Of a stretch of DNA of 34,957 bases, positions 21,143 to 30,394 are shown piece by piece (the stretch's first letter is position 1; every line of letters begins with the position of its first letter). The stretch spans positions 1-34,957 of the forward strand of contig JAGCPV010000045.1 in the NCBI GenBank assembly GCA_017965475.1. The letters are read 5' to 3'. A program made the translations under genes and the position numbers. The notes beneath the pieces were generated by a model. The model saw only the letters and a list, made by a program, of their open reading frames with translations. It had not been told where the DNA came from and made no database searches. Source of the stretch: Prevotella sp. Lineage in GTDB: Bacteria > Bacteroidota > Bacteroidia > Bacteroidales > Bacteroidaceae.

Positions 21143-22042
21143 ATGAAGAAACTGGTTTTATCTTTCATCCTTTGTGGAATGGGGATGCTCGTGAATGCTC
21201 AGGAGGCTCCCAAGTCAAGAATCATTGAAGACGGTGGCACTGGTCCTTACAAGGTCGTGATGACCGAGGTGGCTGGTCTGCCGGAGCACACGGTGTTCAC
21301 GCCGCAGGACCTCTCGGTGTTCAGTGCCGAGAAGCAGCTGCCCGTGCTCGTGTGGGGTAATGGTGCCTGTGCCAACTCGCCCTGGGAACACATGAACTTC
21401 CTCAACGAGATCGCTTCGAACGGCTTCCTCGTGCTGGCTACGGGTATCATCCCGATGACCGACGAGTGGTATCAGGGTCCGATGTCACGTACGGAACAGC
21501 AGATCGAGAGCATCGACTGGGCTTTCGCCCAGAACGCTGATCCCCAGTCGCCCTACTACCAGAAGATCGATGTGAAGAACATCTGTGTGGCCGGTATGTC
21601 ATGCGGAGGTCTGCAGACCCTCTTCAACTGTGCCGATCCCCGTATCAAGGCCCTGATGATCTGTAACAGTGGTCTTTTCAACCGTGACAACGCCGGTCAG
21701 GCCGTGGGTGGTATGCCCATGCCTCCGAAGGAGAAGCTGAAGGAGATCCATACGCCGATCATGTATCTGTTGGGCGGTCCTGAGGATATCGCCTATGGCA
21801 ACGGTATGGACGACTTCCACCGTATCGACCACGTGCCTGCCTGTGCCATCAACTATCCTGTGGGTCATGGTGGTACCTATCGTGAGGCCCATGGTGGTGA
21901 GTTCACCATCCCTGCACTGGCATGGCTGAACTGGCAGTTGAAGGGTGATGCCGAGGCAAAGAAGATGTTCGTGGGTGAGGACTGCGGACTGCTGAAGCGT
22001 GAGAAGTGGACGATCGAGAAGAATGGTCTCTTCGAGAAATAA
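21143..22042 (+). CDS. Secreted alpha/beta-hydrolase (dienelactone hydrolase / PETase-like fold)
   Basis: 299 residues with a signal peptide (MKKLVLSFILCGMGMLVNAQ). The fold shows LPVLVWGNGACANSPWEHMN (oxyanion loop region), the nucleophile elbow GMSCGG with S153, D215 in GGPEDIAYGN, and H242 in YPVGHGGTYRE, giving a complete Ser-Asp-His triad. Members hydrolyse esters; in an operon of xylan- or xyloglucan-type glycosidases it may be a carbohydrate esterase (acetyl or feruloyl), but that is inference. It is followed after 22 nt by the GH43-GH3 enzyme. Confidence 0.85.
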   Translation: MKKLVLSFILCGMGMLVNAQEAPKSRIIEDGGTGPYKVVMTEVAGLPEHTVFTPQDLSVFSAEKQLPVLVWGNGACANSPWEHMNFLNEIASNGFLVLATGIIPMTDEWYQGPMSRTEQQIESIDWAFAQNADPQSPYYQKIDVKNICVAGMSCGGLQTLFNCADPRIKALMICNSGLFNRDNAGQAVGGMPMPPKEKLKEIHTPIMYLLGGPEDIAYGNGMDDFHRIDHVPACAINYPVGHGGTYREAHGGEFTIPALAWLNWQLKGDAEAKKMFVGEDCGLLKREKWTIEKNGLFEK

Positions 22043-22064
22043 TCAATAAGAAAAGAATCATGTT

Positions 22065-25000
22065 ATGAAGAAGAATTATATGATTTCGCTGGTTATGGCG
22101 ATGGCCTGTATGCTCAGTACGAGCGTGAAGGCAGAAGACTATGAGACGCTGAAGATGGAGCCCATCCAGAACCCGATGCTGTGGGCCGACGTGCCTGATC
22201 CCGACGTGATCCGCGTGGGTGACACGTTCTATCTCGTCTCTACGACGATGCACCTGATGCCAGGTGCTCCTGTGATGGCCTCGAAAGACCTGAAGAACTG
22301 GGAGACGGTGGGATATATCTTCGACCGTCTGACCGACTCTCCGAAGTATGACCTCTTGCAGGGTACGGTATATGGACGTGGTCAGTGGGCCACCTCCCTG
22401 AAGTATCATAAGGGTAAGTTCTATGCGCTGATGGCTCCCAACGAGCAGGGTGCGATGGGCGACACCTATATCTTCTCGGCAGAGAAGGCGGAGGGCCCGT
22501 GGTCGCTCGTGTCGCGCATGCGCCACTTCCACGACTGTTCGCTGTTCTTCGACGATGATGACCGCGTGTATGTGATCTATGGAACGGGTGAGATGATGGA
22601 ACTGAAGCAGGACCTCAGCGACGTGATCGAGGGCAGCTATCAGAAGATCTTCGAGCGTGAGGCCGATGAGAAGGGTCTCCTGGAGGGTTCGCGCGTGATC
22701 AAGCACAACGGTAAGTACTACCTGTTGATGATCTCGCATGTCTATGCTCCTGGTAGGCATCGTCGTGAGGTGTGCTATCGTGCCGACGATATCCATGGCC
22801 CGTGGGAGAAGCAGGTGATCCTGGAGAGTGAGTTCAGCACGTTCTCGTACGAGGCCCAGGGAACCATCGTCGATTCGCCCGATGGTGACTGGTACGGTAT
22901 CATCTTCCAGGACCGTGGCGGTGTAGGTCGTGTGCTCACGGTGATGCCCTGCCGCTGGATCAACGGTTGGCCGATGCTGGGTGACGTGAACGGTAAGGTG
23001 CCCGACACCGTGATGCCCTACAAGAGTGGAGAACCTGAGACCAAGATCGTGAAGGCTGACGACTTCTCTGACACGAAGCTGGGTCTGCACTGGCAGTGGA
23101 ACCATAACCCCATTGATAACGCCTGGAGTCTGACGGAGCGTCCGGGATTCCTCCGTCTGAAGACCAACCGTGTGGTGAAGACGCTCTACCTGGCGCCCAA
23201 CACCCTGACACAGCGCATGGAGGGTCCCACCTGTACGGGTGCGATCCTGATGGATCTCTCGAAGATGCAGGACGGCGACTGTGCCGGACTGGCAGCCTTC
23301 AACAGTGACACGGGTGCCCTGACCATCAAGAAGAAGGGTAAAAAACTCGTGCTGGAGATGAACGAGCAGAAGGTGGAGCTCTCCGACCGTGACAAGGAGG
23401 TGACGAAATATGAGGAGAAGGTGATCGAGAGCGTGGAACTGAAGCAGAACACCATCTGGTTGCGCATCGATGCCGACTTCCGTCCGAACCCCGAGGGACA
23501 TGGTGGCAAGGACTGCGCTAACTTCTACTACAGTCTCGACGGTGAGAACTGGACGCAGATCGGTACGAAAGACTACCGTCTGAGTTTCGACTGGCGCCGT
23601 TTCTTCATGGGTACCAAGTTCGGTATCTTCAACTATGCCACTAAGAAGAAGGGCGGTTATGTGGATGTGGATGCCTTCGACTATATCAAGGATCCCGAGA
23701 GTCAGCCTAAGTACCCCTTCCTGAACCCGAAGCTCTCCCGTGAGGAGCGTGTGGAGAACCTGTTGTCGCTGTTGACCCCCGACGAGAAGGTAGGACTGAT
23801 GATGAACAAGTCGGTTTCCGTCGATCGTCTGGGTATCCCCTCATACAACTGGTGGAGCGAGGCTTGTCATGGTGTGCGCCAGGGTGGCTATACGGTCTAT
23901 CCCCAGCCCATCGGTATGGCAGCCGCCTTCAACCCCCAACTGGTGTATAACGTGTTCTCACAGGTGTCTGATGAGGCCCGTGCCAACTGGAACCGTACAG
24001 ACCATCAGGATCCGAATCTCTTCAACGTGCCCCAAGGTGCTACCTATTATCCGGGTAATCCCGAGCTGACTTTCTGGTGTCCGAACGTGAACATCTTCCG
24101 TGATCCCCGTTGGGGTCGTGGTCAGGAGACCTGTGGTGAGGATCCCTATATGAACGCCGTGCTGGGTGTGCAGACCGTGCTGGGTATGCAGGGTAACGAC
24201 GACAAATACTTCAAGACCCACGCCTGTGCCAAGCACTATGCCGTGCACAGTGGTCCAGAGCCCCTGCGTCACTCGATGAACGTGGAGCCTACGAACCGTG
24301 ACCTCTGGGAGACCTATCTGCCCGCCTTCAAGGCCCTCGTCAAGAAGGCCAACGTGCGCGAGGTGATGTGCGCCTACCAGCGTTTTGAGGGGAAACCCTG
24401 TTGTTCGAGTGACCGTCTGCTCATCGATATCCTTCGCAACAAGTGGGGTTACGATGCCATCGTGCTCACCGACTGCGATGCTATCAACAACTTCTTCAAC
24501 AAGGGTCAGCATGAGACGCACAAGGACGGACTCACGGCCTCTGTCGATGCCGTGTTGAATGGTACGGATCTGGAGTGTGGTAAGGTCTTCATGTCACTCG
24601 GTGAGGGTCTGAAGAAGGGCTATATCAAGGAGAGTGACCTCGACCAGCACCTGCGTAAGACGCTCATGGGACGCTTCGAACTGGGTATGTTCGACCCCGC
24701 CGACATGCTGCCGTGGGCGAAGATCGGTCCGGAGAATATCAGCAGTGAGCGTCACGACGCCCTCGCTACGCAGGCTGCCCGTGAGTCGATGGTGCTGCTG
24801 GAGAACAAGGGTGACGTACTTCCCCTCTCGAAGAGCATCAAGACGTTGGCCGTGATCGGTCCTAACGCCGACGATGTGGATCTGCTGAACGGTAACTACG
24901 GTGGTACTCCTACCGACAACCACAAGCACTCACTGCTGGAGGGTATCAAGGCCGCCGTGCCTGGTGCCAACGTGATCTATCAGAAGGCTTGTGAGCTCGA

Positions 25001-26273
25001 CGATGAGTATAACACCATCCACCACCTGCAGGACTTCAACGGTGGCAAGGGTGCGAAGGTGGAGTTCTTTAATAATAAGGAACTCGCAGGCGAACCGGCC
25101 AAGACGGACTACTATAACGAACTGAACTTCTCGACCTTCGGTGCCTGGGGCTTTGCCCAGGGCGTGAACCGCGACACCCTCTCCGTACGTGTCAGTGGTC
25201 AGTATGTCGCCGACTTCACGGGTGAGATGAAATACACGCTCATGACCGATAACGGCTATGTGCTGAAGGTGAACGGTGAGGTGGTGGAAGAGGCACAGCC
25301 CGGTGGTCGTCGTTTCTTCGGCTTCGGCCGTAAGCCCGAGTATAAGTCGTTCCCTGTGGAGAAAGGCAAGACTTACGATATCGTCATTGAATACAAGCAC
25401 GGTAACGGTCAGTTCGCCATGCTGCGTGGTGACATCTGTGAGCGAAACCTTGTAGATTTCACGGCCCTCACCAACGACGTGAAGGCTGCCGACGCCATCA
25501 TCATCATCGGCGGTATCTCTGCCCAGATGGAAGGTGAGGGTGGTGACAAGAAGGACATCGAACTGCCCAAGGTGCAGCAGATGCTCGTGAAGGCCATGCA
25601 CGCCACGGGTAAGCCCGTGATCTTCGTGAACTGCTCCGGTTCTGCCATCGCCTTCGGTAGTGTGGAGGGTGAGTACGATGCCCTGTTGCAGGCCTGGTAT
25701 GCCGGTCAGGGTGGTGCTAAGGCACTCGCTGAGGTCATCTTCGGCGACTATAACCCCGGTGGTAAGCTGCCTGTGACCTTCTATCGCTCGAACGACGATC
25801 TGCCCGACTTCCTCGACTACTCGATGAAGAACCGCACCTATCGCTACTTCACGGGTGTGCCTCAGTATGCTTTCGGCTACGGTCTGAGCTATACGACCTT
25901 CGCCGTCGGCAAGGCTGAGATTTCTACCACAACGACTAACAGGGCTAGTCTGGCTAGTCATGCCAGTGTCGTCACGCTCACCATTCCTGTGACGAACACG
26001 GGCAAGCGTGACGGTACGGAGACCGTACAGGTGTATGTGAAGCGCCTCGATGACGCTGGGGCTCCCATCAAGGCTCTGAAGGGATTCCAGAAACTGTCGC
26101 TGAAGGCTGGTGAGACGAAGACGGCCACCATCACCCTCGACGGGGAGGCCTTCGAGTATTATGACGAGATGATCGACGAACTGGTTGTGAAGCCCGGTCG
26201 TTACAAGATCTTCTATGGTACCTCGTCGCTCGACAAGGACTTGCAGGTGATTGACTTTAGGGTTGAACGATAA
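22065..26273 (+). CDS. GH43-GH3 bifunctional secreted glycosidase
   Basis: 1402 residues with a signal peptide (to VKAED). Residues about 30-330 are a GH43 five-bladed propeller: DVPDPDVIRVGD gives the base (D45/D47), D157 in FHDCSL the pKa modulator, and E207 in GLLEGSR the acid. Residues about 335-540 are a beta-sandwich (DDFSDTKLGLHWQWNHNPID to YVDVDAFDYI) as found after GH43 domains. From about 545 a GH3 enzyme follows, with nucleophile D803 in VLTDCDA and KHYAVHSGPE. A PA14-like insert (about 997-1125) and a FnIII-like end close it. The likely substrates are xylo- or arabino-oligosaccharides. It has two catalytic sites in one chain. Confidence 0.95.
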   Translation: MKKNYMISLVMAMACMLSTSVKAEDYETLKMEPIQNPMLWADVPDPDVIRVGDTFYLVSTTMHLMPGAPVMASKDLKNWETVGYIFDRLTDSPKYDLLQGTVYGRGQWATSLKYHKGKFYALMAPNEQGAMGDTYIFSAEKAEGPWSLVSRMRHFHDCSLFFDDDDRVYVIYGTGEMMELKQDLSDVIEGSYQKIFEREADEKGLLEGSRVIKHNGKYYLLMISHVYAPGRHRREVCYRADDIHGPWEKQVILESEFSTFSYEAQGTIVDSPDGDWYGIIFQDRGGVGRVLTVMPCRWINGWPMLGDVNGKVPDTVMPYKSGEPETKIVKADDFSDTKLGLHWQWNHNPIDNAWSLTERPGFLRLKTNRVVKTLYLAPNTLTQRMEGPTCTGAILMDLSKMQDGDCAGLAAFNSDTGALTIKKKGKKLVLEMNEQKVELSDRDKEVTKYEEKVIESVELKQNTIWLRIDADFRPNPEGHGGKDCANFYYSLDGENWTQIGTKDYRLSFDWRRFFMGTKFGIFNYATKKKGGYVDVDAFDYIKDPESQPKYPFLNPKLSREERVENLLSLLTPDEKVGLMMNKSVSVDRLGIPSYNWWSEACHGVRQGGYTVYPQPIGMAAAFNPQLVYNVFSQVSDEARANWNRTDHQDPNLFNVPQGATYYPGNPELTFWCPNVNIFRDPRWGRGQETCGEDPYMNAVLGVQTVLGMQGNDDKYFKTHACAKHYAVHSGPEPLRHSMNVEPTNRDLWETYLPAFKALVKKANVREVMCAYQRFEGKPCCSSDRLLIDILRNKWGYDAIVLTDCDAINNFFNKGQHETHKDGLTASVDAVLNGTDLECGKVFMSLGEGLKKGYIKESDLDQHLRKTLMGRFELGMFDPADMLPWAKIGPENISSERHDALATQAARESMVLLENKGDVLPLSKSIKTLAVIGPNADDVDLLNGNYGGTPTDNHKHSLLEGIKAAVPGANVIYQKACELDDEYNTIHHLQDFNGGKGAKVEFFNNKELAGEPAKTDYYNELNFSTFGAWGFAQGVNRDTLSVRVSGQYVADFTGEMKYTLMTDNGYVLKVNGEVVEEAQPGGRRFFGFGRKPEYKSFPVEKGKTYDIVIEYKHGNGQFAMLRGDICERNLVDFTALTNDVKAADAIIIIGGISAQMEGEGGDKKDIELPKVQQMLVKAMHATGKPVIFVNCSGSAIAFGSVEGEYDALLQAWYAGQGGAKALAEVIFGDYNPGGKLPVTFYRSNDDLPDFLDYSMKNRTYRYFTGVPQYAFGYGLSYTTFAVGKAEISTTTTNRASLASHASVVTLTIPVTNTGKRDGTETVQVYVKRLDDAGAPIKALKGFQKLSLKAGETKTATITLDGEAFEYYDEMIDELVVKPGRYKIFYGTSSLDKDLQVIDFRVER

Positions 26274-26286
26274 ACATTGAGCATTG

Positions 26287-28254
26287 ATGATGAAGAGACT
26301 ATCTATTATCGGTTTGGGGCTGTTGCTGTCCGTGATGACGGCCAAGGCCCAGTCTGTCGCCAGTCCTGACGGTAAGGTGACGGTGATCATGGAACTGATA
26401 GACGGGGGCCATCCCTGCTATCGTGTGCTATATGAGGGACAGGATGTCGTGCAGCGTTCTGCGCTGGGACTGAAGACCAACATCGGCGACTTCACCCAGG
26501 GTCTCGTCCTGAAGGAGATAAAACAAAACCAGATGAGCGACACCTACCAGTTGCGTAACATCAAACAGAGTTGTGTGGATTACGAGGCTACGGAGGCCGT
26601 GGCCACCTATGTGAAGAATGATATGCCAGTGATGGACATCGTTTTCCGAGTGAGCAATCGCGATGTGGCCTTCCGTTACAGGATCCATCCGCAGAAGGAG
26701 ACGCGTGTCTGTGTGGTGACGGAAGAGACCTCGGGCTTTTCTCTGCCCGACGGTACGACAACCTTCCTCTGTCCGCAGTCGAAGCCGATGGGTGGGTTCG
26801 CCAGGACCTCACCCAGCTATGAGACCCCCTATACCTGTGATGAGGCCGTGGGTAAGAACGGCTGGGGCGAGGGCTACACCTTCCCCTGTCTGTTTAAGGT
26901 GCCTGGATATTTCGGAAAACCCAGCATCTCCAGAGAAGCCTGGGTGCTCATCAGTGAGACGGGTACGGATGGCGGGTATGTGGGTTGTCGCCTGTTGAAC
27001 GAGCAGGGTGGCAACTACCGTATCGGCTTCCCGCAGGCGGGCGAGTTGAATGGTGCCGGTGCCACGTCGGCAGCCGTCGCCCTGCCCTGTGAGACCCCGT
27101 GGCGCACCATCACCGTCGGTCCGCTGGCGAACATCGTGGAGACCACGGCCGCCTTCGACCTCGTGCAGCCGAAGTACAAGGCTTCACAGGAGTATATCTA
27201 TGGCAAGGGCTCGTGGAGCTGGATCATCGGCATGGACCCCAGCTGTAACTTTGACGAACAGAAGCGCTATATCGACTTCTCGGCCGCCATGGGTTACCAG
27301 AGTGTGCTCATCGATGCCTTCTGGGATCAGCAGATCGGCTACGAGAAGATCGCCGAACTGGCCCGTTATGGAAAGGAGAAGGGTGTGGGTATCTTCCTGT
27401 GGTACAACTCCAACGGTGCATGGAACGATGCCTTCCAGACGCCGATCGGTAAGATGAACAACAGCCGTATCCGTCGGGAGGAGATGAAGTGGATGCAGGA
27501 GAACGGCATCCGGGGTATCAAGGTGGATTTCTTCGGTGGTGACAAACAGCCGATGATGCAGCTCTACGAGGATATCCTCAGCGATGCCAACGACTTCGGA
27601 CTGCTCTGTATCTTCCACGGTTGTACGCTGCCGCGCGGTTGGGAGCGGATGTACCCCAACTATGCCGCCTCTGAGGCTGTGCTGGCCTCCGAGAACCTCC
27701 ACTTCGGACAGGGTGCCTGTGATGCGGAGGCCTATAACGCCTGTATCCATCCCTTCGTACGGAATACCGTGGGTTCGATGGACTTCGGCGGTTCTGCCCT
27801 GAACAAGCGTTACAGTGCGGATAACCAGCACGGTACCACCCGTCGTACGTCGGATGTGTTTGCCCTCGCCGTGGCCGTACTCTTCCAGAGTGCTGTCCAG
27901 CACTTCGCCCTGGCACCCAACAACCTGGAGGATGCCCCTGTCTGGGCCATCGACTTCATGAAGCGCGTGCCGACAACGTGGGATGAGGTGAAACTGATCG
28001 ACGGCTATCCCGGCAAGTATATCATCCTGGCCCGCCGTTGTGGTCAGCAGTGGTTTGTTTTGGGTATCAACGCCCAGAAGGAACCCTTGAAGAAGACCAT
28101 CGCCCTGCCGATGTTTGCCGCAGGCTCTTCGCTGCAGTTCTATAGCGACGATGCCCAGCTCAACGGCAGTGTGAAAACCATCAAACAGAATAAACGACAG
28201 CAGCTGACTGTCACCATTCCCTGTAATGGTGGCGTCGTTCTGACAAACGAATAA
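26287..28254 (+). CDS. GH97 family retaining glycosidase (probable alpha-galactosidase)
   Basis: 655 residues from ATG 26287 (or 26290). The signal peptide ends MTAKAQ. The N-terminal beta-sandwich begins SVASPDGKVTVIMEL, the usual GH97 start. The barrel contains DAFWDQQIGYEKIAELA, GIFLWYNSNGAWND and GIRGIKVDFFGGD, with D414 as the likely nucleophile and E469 (or E463) as acid/base in ASEAVLASEN. An aspartate nucleophile points to the retaining subgroup, which includes alpha-galactosidases, and not the inverting SusB-type glucosidases with two glutamates. It is the fourth gene of the operon, 13 nt after the GH43-GH3 gene and 4 nt before GH31. Confidence 0.93.
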   Translation: MMKRLSIIGLGLLLSVMTAKAQSVASPDGKVTVIMELIDGGHPCYRVLYEGQDVVQRSALGLKTNIGDFTQGLVLKEIKQNQMSDTYQLRNIKQSCVDYEATEAVATYVKNDMPVMDIVFRVSNRDVAFRYRIHPQKETRVCVVTEETSGFSLPDGTTTFLCPQSKPMGGFARTSPSYETPYTCDEAVGKNGWGEGYTFPCLFKVPGYFGKPSISREAWVLISETGTDGGYVGCRLLNEQGGNYRIGFPQAGELNGAGATSAAVALPCETPWRTITVGPLANIVETTAAFDLVQPKYKASQEYIYGKGSWSWIIGMDPSCNFDEQKRYIDFSAAMGYQSVLIDAFWDQQIGYEKIAELARYGKEKGVGIFLWYNSNGAWNDAFQTPIGKMNNSRIRREEMKWMQENGIRGIKVDFFGGDKQPMMQLYEDILSDANDFGLLCIFHGCTLPRGWERMYPNYAASEAVLASENLHFGQGACDAEAYNACIHPFVRNTVGSMDFGGSALNKRYSADNQHGTTRRTSDVFALAVAVLFQSAVQHFALAPNNLEDAPVWAIDFMKRVPTTWDEVKLIDGYPGKYIILARRCGQQWFVLGINAQKEPLKKTIALPMFAAGSSLQFYSDDAQLNGSVKTIKQNKRQQLTVTIPCNGGVVLTNE

Positions 28255-28258
28255 ACAG

Positions 28259-30394
28259 ATGAAAAAGGTATTGATATCAATCGTGATGATATGTCTGGGT
28301 ATGACGGCCCAGGCACAGGGAACGTTAACTGTGAAGAAATTGGCACGCAACGCCGTCAGGATCCAGTATCAGGAGGTCGCAGCCACCGACACGCTGCCCG
28401 ACTGGCTTTACGTGAAGCATACGGAGACGGATTGCGATCTTCAGGTGAAGACCGATACCCAGGCAAAGACCGTGACCATCAAGGATCGTGATGGGCACCT
28501 GCTGTTCCATGCCACCCGTCATGAGCTACGGGATGGTGGTGCCACACTGGCCTTCGACTCCCCGAAGGATGAATACCTCTTTGGTCTTGGACAGTTCCAG
28601 GACGGCTACAGCAACGTACGCGGTCTGTCGCGACGACTGACTCAGGTGAACACCCAGATCAGTCTGCCAATGCTCCTCTCAAGCAAGGGCTACGGTATCC
28701 TGTGGAACAACTACGGACTGACGGAGTTCAATCCCAGTGACCAAAGCGTCAGCTTGACCAAGCGTTCTGGAGCCGGTCAGAGTGAGGTGGTCGATGTCAC
28801 CTCGACGGAGGGTGGCAAGCGCGAAGTGCGCGAGCGACATATCTTCGAGTCTCTCATCAGTGTCGAGGAGGAAGGTGACTATGCGCTGCTGCTCGATGTC
28901 GGACAGAAGATGGCGCGCCGTCATAACCTCGTCATCGACGGGGAGACGGTGATTGAGATGCAGAACCTCTGGCTACCGCCTACCGCCTCGACGATCGTGC
29001 ACCTGAAGGCAGGTCAGCATGTCGTGACGGCGGAACTCACGAAGGAGGACACCCCCACGCTCTATTATCATCCGGTGAAGGACGAGACCGTCTTCCGCTC
29101 TCCCGTGGCCCATGCCGTCGATTACACCGTGTTCACGGGAACGCCCGACGAGATCATCGCCACCTTCCGTGAGCTGACGGGACAGGCACCCCTGATGCCG
29201 GACTGGGCACTGGGCTATATCCACTGTCGCGAACGATTCCACTCCTCCGCGGAGATCCTGGAGACGGCCAACCGCTTCAAACAGGAACAGATGCCCATCA
29301 GTATGATCGTACAGGACTGGCAGTATTGGGGAAAGTACGGGTGGAACGCCATGCGCTTCGACGAGGAGTTCTACCCGGATCCCAAGGCGCTCACCGACAG
29401 TCTGCACCAGATGGACATCCGTCTGATGGTCAGCGTGTGGTCGAAGATCGACAAGACCTCCGAGGTGGGTCGTCAGATGGAGGCCGCCGGATATTATATC
29501 CCTGGCACTGACTGGATCGACTTCTTCAGCCCAGAGGCGGCTGCCGCCTACTGGAAGAACTTCTCGCAACGGCTTGTTCCCCTCGGTATCGATGCCTGGT
29601 GGCAGGATGCCACGGAACCGGAGAACGATGACCTGGCAGGCCGTCGTGTGAACAAAGGTCAGTGGGCAGGTGAACAGGTGCGTAATGTCTATCCCCTGAT
29701 GGTCTGTAAGACGGTCTATGAGGGACTCTTACAGGCAGGTAAGACGCCAATGATCCTCACCCGTTGCGGTTTCCCCGGTATCCAGCGTTATGGTGCAGCC
29801 CTATGGAGTGGCGATGTGGGTAACGACTGGGAGACCTTCCGTCGGCAGATCGTCGCTGGTCTCGGCGTGCAGGCAGCGGGTCATCCGTGGTGGACCTATG
29901 ATGCCGGTGGCTTCTTCCGTCCGCAGAACCAATATACCGATAGTGCCTATATCGAACGGATGCTCCGTTGGATAGAGACAAGTGTCTATCTGCCCCTGAT
30001 GCGCGTGCATGGTTATATGAGTAACACCGAACCCTGGAACTATGGTCCCGAGGCCCAGGCCATCATCGCCAACTGTCTGAAGGAGCGTGAGAAGCTACAG
30101 CCTTATCTCAAGGCGTGTGCCCGTCGGATCAGTGAGGAGGGCTATACCCTGATGCGTCCGCTGGTCTTTGACTTCGCCGACGATCCCGAGGCCCTTCGTC
30201 AGAAGTATGAGTATATGTTCGGTCCCGACCTGCTGATCAGTCCTGTCACCGAACCGGGTGTCACCACGTGGCGCACCTATCTCCCCAAGAATGAAGGTGG
30301 GTGGACTGACTACCATACGGGCAAACATTACGACGGGGGTCAGTATATCACCACCCCCGTCGATCAATCCTTTATCCCTGTCTTCGTCAGGTAA
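28259..30394 (+). CDS. GH31 family enzyme (alpha-xylosidase type), C-terminally short
   Basis: 711 residues with a signal peptide (to MTAQAQ). The N-terminal beta-sandwich holds a PA14-like insert (about residues 185-270, EEEGDYALLLDVGQKMARRH to LKAGQHVVTAELT). The barrel starts MPDWALGYIHCRERFHSSAE. D450 in WWQDATEPE is the nucleophile, and D519 in WSGDVGNDW the acid/base. These features fit alpha-xylosidases acting on xyloglucan side chains. The chain stops at SFIPVFVR, where family members normally continue with AGSIIP and a distal beta-sandwich (about 100-250 more residues). The stop touches the convergent CotH gene with no spacer. Confidence 0.93.
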   Translation: MKKVLISIVMICLGMTAQAQGTLTVKKLARNAVRIQYQEVAATDTLPDWLYVKHTETDCDLQVKTDTQAKTVTIKDRDGHLLFHATRHELRDGGATLAFDSPKDEYLFGLGQFQDGYSNVRGLSRRLTQVNTQISLPMLLSSKGYGILWNNYGLTEFNPSDQSVSLTKRSGAGQSEVVDVTSTEGGKREVRERHIFESLISVEEEGDYALLLDVGQKMARRHNLVIDGETVIEMQNLWLPPTASTIVHLKAGQHVVTAELTKEDTPTLYYHPVKDETVFRSPVAHAVDYTVFTGTPDEIIATFRELTGQAPLMPDWALGYIHCRERFHSSAEILETANRFKQEQMPISMIVQDWQYWGKYGWNAMRFDEEFYPDPKALTDSLHQMDIRLMVSVWSKIDKTSEVGRQMEAAGYYIPGTDWIDFFSPEAAAAYWKNFSQRLVPLGIDAWWQDATEPENDDLAGRRVNKGQWAGEQVRNVYPLMVCKTVYEGLLQAGKTPMILTRCGFPGIQRYGAALWSGDVGNDWETFRRQIVAGLGVQAAGHPWWTYDAGGFFRPQNQYTDSAYIERMLRWIETSVYLPLMRVHGYMSNTEPWNYGPEAQAIIANCLKEREKLQPYLKACARRISEEGYTLMRPLVFDFADDPEALRQKYEYMFGPDLLISPVTEPGVTTWRTYLPKNEGGWTDYHTGKHYDGGQYITTPVDQSFIPVFVR

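Noticed and set aside
21903-23501. 532-residue minus-strand ORF opposite GH43
   Set aside because: Shadow of a strongly supported glycosidase gene; composition rich in His, Arg and Thr without domains.
24930-26390. 486-residue minus-strand ORF opposite GH3
   Set aside because: Same reason: no domain, and it runs across the border between two real genes.
27184-28350. 388-residue minus-strand ORF opposite GH97
   Set aside because: No domain and no promoter; overlaps two real gene boundaries.
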